Of a stretch of 7,356 bases of DNA, positions 5,072-7,356 are shown piece by piece. Origin of the DNA: Sabulitectum sp964571965 (lineage in GTDB: Bacteria; Fermentibacterota; Fermentibacteria; Fermentibacterales; JCC-6); assembly GCA_964571965.1 (NCBI GenBank), contig CAZNFQ010000101.1:1-7356 (forward strand), given 5' to 3'. The notes beneath the pieces were generated by a model. The model saw only the letters and a program-made list of their open reading frames with translations. It made no database searches and had not been told where the DNA came from. The translations under genes were made by a program, and so were the position numbers. How positions within the stretch are numbered: position 1 is the stretch's first letter; each line of letters begins with the position of its first letter.

Positions 5072-7025
5072 CCCCTCCGCCGGTGTGAATCGTGGAGAGT
5101 ACCGCCTGTCTGATGTAACCCCTGGTGAAACTGTATCTGGTTCCGAATGAACCTCCCGATGAATCAAGTATTCCCCCGGCCACCAGCTGTGTCAGCTGGG
5201 TGGTCAGCCTGTCCCGGTCCTTCGTGAATGACGGTTCAATTCTCTTCTCACAGAAATGCGTTCCCGAAGCCGCTCCGATTCTCAGGATGTCACGCTGCAG
5301 GGGGGTGAGTTCCGCCAGTACCTCGAAGGCCTCCTCCTCCATTGCCGGTGGAAGCGTATCTGGATTTCCCTGTAACTGCCACAGGCCGTTGATCTCCGTG
5401 AGCATTCCGTTTCCCAGGGTCTGCACCAGAAGTTCCCTGGCGAAAAGCGGGTTCCCGCCTGAGAAGGCCAGGATGTGTTCCAGGGTTTCGCGGCTGAATT
5501 CCCCGATGCCTCCCGTGATTGTTCCCAGCTGTTCAGCCGTAAGCCCGCCCAGTTCTATCTCAACTGTGGGAAAACGGGAAAGTACTCGCTTAAGCGCTGT
5601 AGCCGGTGGTTCCCGGTATGTGAGGATAAAGTGAAACGGGGAACTGAAGTCATGCCTTGGAAGCAGCTGCTGAAATGTCTGCAGACCGGCGGTGTCCGAC
5701 CTGTCTATGTCTTCCAGAACCATGGTAAGATGCCTGTTCTCAGAGGCTCTTTTCAGGAGCAGGTAGAGGTTTTCCCTCCATTTTTCGAGTTCCGTTACGT
5801 CAGGCGGCCGCTGTTTCACCCCGGAAAGCTCTTCCAGCAGGGTGTGCCATATTCTATTGTGGGGCCAATCACTCTCCAGGGGCGAGCACATGAAAGCCCT
5901 GCAGTTCTCCGGCAGCTGAGATACGAAGCTGGTCACCAGAATTGTTTTCCCGCTGCCGTGATCGCCTTTTATTCCGGTGATCCGATGGGGTATACCCCCG
6001 AGTCCGGGAGAATCCGCAGCTTTGATCTGATCTTCCAGCTGACCGGTGAGAATCCGCAGCTCCTCTTTTCTCACTGTGGTGCCTGAGGGTTTGCCGCCGC
6101 TGAAATTCGTTCCCGGAGTATAGATACCCGGCTGATGAACGGAGAAACCGAGCAGATGACTGCACCTTCTGCGGAACTCTTCAGAGGCAAGGATCTTCCC
6201 ACGGGCTTTCTCCGATAGCTCCACGGCATTCATTACCGTTCCCTCTGCCTCTCTGAGCAGTTCCGACGGATAGTCGAACGCCGCCTTACCCGCTGTGAGG
6301 CCAACCCCCCATTCAGGGCCAAGGGATTCCTGAAGCATTCGGCCGAGGGCCATGGTGCAGGAAGACACGTTCTCTGCGGTGTTCCCCTCTGTGAGGCCGT
6401 CAAACAGGTAGACAGAACCGGGAAGTGCCGTTCTGGCCTCTTGTCCTCCGAAGCTTTTCGCGATCTTCAGAGCGGTGGTCATCGTGAGATTGCGCAGATA
6501 CAAAGGGATGTTATGCCCGATGTGTACTGCCGTTGCGTAGAATGAACGGAATTCGGCGGTGTTCCTGCCATGGTCCCTTCTCCGGGGAATGAGTTCCCCG
6601 CCATGGGATACGCCCCGGGCAGACGGCTTCTGCAGCATGGACATTATTCTCAGCGCGGCCTGCGGAACACTTTCTTCCGAAAGATGGATCAGGTTGTCTG
6701 ATGATGTGTAGTAGAGGAGCCAACCGGGAGGTTTTCCCGTCTGGAAAAGAGCTGTTATCACAGGCAGATCCAGGTTGGAGGCTTTTTCAGTTTCCCTTCT
6801 CACCTGGCTGGAGCTGAGTGATGAACCGGTTGCAAGTATGAGGAACGCGTCAGCTTTTTCGATCCCCTGCATTATCGATTCAGCCCAGTCCGCTCCCGGG
6901 GGGATATCCCTTGGAGCGATCCAGCAGGATATCCCCAGCTGCTGAAGGTTTGCGGCCAGCTCACCGGCGATACTGCCGTCTTCAGATGAATGGCTTATGA
7001 ACAGCCAGCCTTCTTTGATCACCAT
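5055..7025 (-). CDS. TIR - pseudo-cyclase - AAA_16 STAND protein
   Basis: The product is 656 residues, cytoplasmic. Residues 7-130 form a full TIR domain: strand LFISHSSED (8-16), CWIAPRDIPPGADW (34-47) as the BB-loop region, ADAFLILATGSSLSSSQV (58-75) and RRETEKA with Glu78 at the position of the catalytic glutamate of NAD-cleaving TIRs. Residues about 157-290 match the pattern of a class III nucleotide cyclase domain (FGG at 192-194, a GVGLTAG strand at 240-246, EGTVMNAVELSEKARGKILA at 261-280). Both metal-binding Asp positions and the Asn/Arg pair are substituted, so it should be inactive. The ATPase has Walker A GDHGSGKT (354-361), Walker B LTMVLEDIDRSD (433-444), sensor LTYRE (468-472) and SGGNPLFARELL (522-533). 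The tail is winged-helix-like and ends soon after YSFTRGYIRQAV, with no TPRs. The ATG at 7025 has GAAGGAA upstream. Likely role: a nucleotide-switched TIR effector, possibly NAD-depleting; partner and trigger unknown. Confidence 0.93.
   Translation of the reverse strand: MVIKEGWLFISHSSEDGSIAGELAANLQQLGISCWIAPRDIPPGADWAESIMQGIEKADAFLILATGSSLSSSQVRRETEKASNLDLPVITALFQTGKPPGWLLYYTSSDNLIHLSEESVPQAALRIMSMLQKPSARGVSHGGELIPRRRDHGRNTAEFRSFYATAVHIGHNIPLYLRNLTMTTALKIAKSFGGQEARTALPGSVYLFDGLTEGNTAENVSSCTMALGRMLQESLGPEWGVGLTAGKAAFDYPSELLREAEGTVMNAVELSEKARGKILASEEFRRRCSHLLGFSVHQPGIYTPGTNFSGGKPSGTTVRKEELRILTGQLEDQIKAADSPGLGGIPHRITGIKGDHGSGKTILVTSFVSQLPENCRAFMCSPLESDWPHNRIWHTLLEELSGVKQRPPDVTELEKWRENLYLLLKRASENRHLTMVLEDIDRSDTAGLQTFQQLLPRHDFSSPFHFILTYREPPATALKRVLSRFPTVEIELGGLTAEQLGTITGGIGEFSRETLEHILAFSGGNPLFARELLVQTLGNGMLTEINGLWQLQGNPDTLPPAMEEEAFEVLAELTPLQRDILRIGAASGTHFCEKRIEPSFTKDRDRLTTQLTQLVAGGILDSSGGSFGTRYSFTRGYIRQAVLSTIHTGGGVKASS
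6008..6061. repeat. 14-bp direct repeat in the linker before the ATPase of the minus-strand gene
   Basis: GAGAATCCGCAGCT occurs at 6008-6021 and again at 6048-6061, start to start 40 bases. Because 40 is not a multiple of three, the copies are read in different frames on the minus strand (ELRIL in one, KAADS in the other), so protein-level repetition does not explain them. The 10-base core AGAATCCGCA occurs a third time at 7045-7054 in the leader of the same gene. A short slippage duplication or chance are both possible. Confidence 0.45.
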
Positions 7026-7031
7026 CAGTTA

Positions 7032-7038
7032 TTCCTTC
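7032..7038 (-). promoter_or_regulatory. Shine-Dalgarno site of the TIR/pseudo-cyclase gene
   Basis: On the minus strand GAAGGAA lies six bases before the ATG at 7025-7023. It supports this start, which places the first TIR strand at residues 8-13, the normal position. I see no clear promoter in the remaining leader (7039-7108), so the gene may be read through from the gene ending at 7109. Confidence 0.65.
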
Positions 7039-7108
7039 AGGTTAAGAATCCGCAATGCGCATAGGCGAATAAATGATACTCTCAGAGGCTTAAGCAGACC
7101 AGTGAGGG

Positions 7109-7356
7109 CTATTCGGTTTTCTTGTCTGCGAGATTCTTCATCCAGGTGAAGGAAGTGTAGTACTTGGCAAGGTGGAGCTTGCCGGGAGAATATCGTCTGT
7201 ACAGATCGTGTATTCTGTCGTGGATCTCTTTGTTTTCCGGATCGTTCTTCGTTTCCTCGAAGAACGTCATCAGTGTGAAGTCCGCCAGCATGAAGAAGTG
7301 AATCCAGAAGCTTACGTACTGATCATCGCACCAGATGGCGTGGGTGAGGGTATCCG
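7109..7356 (-). CDS. Unrecognised aromatic-rich protein, C-terminal 81 residues (5' end outside window)
   Basis: The frame is open to the right edge of the window, so the ATG at 7291-7289 is internal and the gene starts beyond 7356. Codon use (mostly TTC, TAC, CAC) resembles the neighbours and supports a real gene. The visible piece contains IWCDDQYVSFWIHFFMLADF, then FFEET, an acidic-basic helix (NKEIHDRIHDLYRRY) and a Lys-rich end (NLADKKTE). The aromatic stretch is nearly long enough for a membrane helix but contains His and Asp, so it could equally be a buried helix of a soluble protein. It stops at TAG 7111-7109, 83 bp before the TIR gene on the same strand, and could be its operon partner. 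I do not recognise the family. Confidence 0.7.
   Translation of the reverse strand, partial: DTLTHAIWCDDQYVSFWIHFFMLADFTLMTFFEETKNDPENKEIHDRIHDLYRRYSPGKLHLAKYYTSFTWMKNLADKKTE

Noticed and set aside
5475..6086. 203-codon open frame on the plus strand inside the TIR/pseudo-cyclase gene
   Set aside because: It is antisense to the Walker A and Walker B coding region; no family-like motif is present in its translation.
7088..7095. GCTTAAGC palindrome in the leader before the TIR gene
   Set aside because: Eight bases of perfect symmetry with no flanking extension is too short to call an operator.
1..7356. Classification as a defence island
   Set aside because: TIR and STAND modules fit antiphage families, but no restriction, CRISPR, integrase, phage or transposon gene is visible, so the context does not support the label on its own.

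Overview
The window is densely coding, moderately GC-rich bacterial DNA with short gaps, Shine-Dalgarno sites and GTG starts. Two products carry probable Sec signals, and there is no trace of archaeal or eukaryotic organisation. Large STAND-type ATPases fused to TIR, cyclase-like and TPR modules are frequent in environmental and candidate-phylum bacteria. I cannot name the phylum from sequence alone. I see no rRNA, tRNA, CRISPR array, transposase or integrase.

Plus strand, 1-5071: the window opens inside the C-terminal catalytic half of an S41-family serine peptidase (to 419). After a 79-bp gap come three closely spaced genes: a small, probably exported beta-sheet protein (499-903), a secreted beta-propeller-like protein starting at GTG 924 (924-2024), and, 8 bases later, a 1012-residue cytoplasmic STAND protein (2033-5071). 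That last protein has a shrunken TIR-like N-terminus, an AAA_16-type ATPase with a LHWAD Walker B, a winged-helix-like region and roughly ten TPRs.

Minus strand, 7356-5055: a partial, aromatic-rich unknown gene runs in from the right edge (7356-7109). After an 83-bp gap comes a 656-residue STAND protein (7025-5055) with an intact-looking TIR domain, a middle region that reads as a class III nucleotide-cyclase fold stripped of its catalytic residues, an AAA_16-type ATPase and a winged-helix-like tail, but no TPR array.

The two STAND genes converge and overlap by 17 bp at their 3' ends. They share the ATPase and winged-helix core but have complementary additions. The plus-strand protein has a large TPR array and a TIR remnant without the expected catalytic glutamate. 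The minus-strand protein has the catalytic-looking TIR but no TPR array. The most interesting reading is that they form a two-protein sensor/effector system, comparable in logic to paired NLR receptors, with a pseudo-cyclase as an added ligand-binding or dimerisation module. That is inference: nothing in the window proves that the proteins interact or defend against phage.
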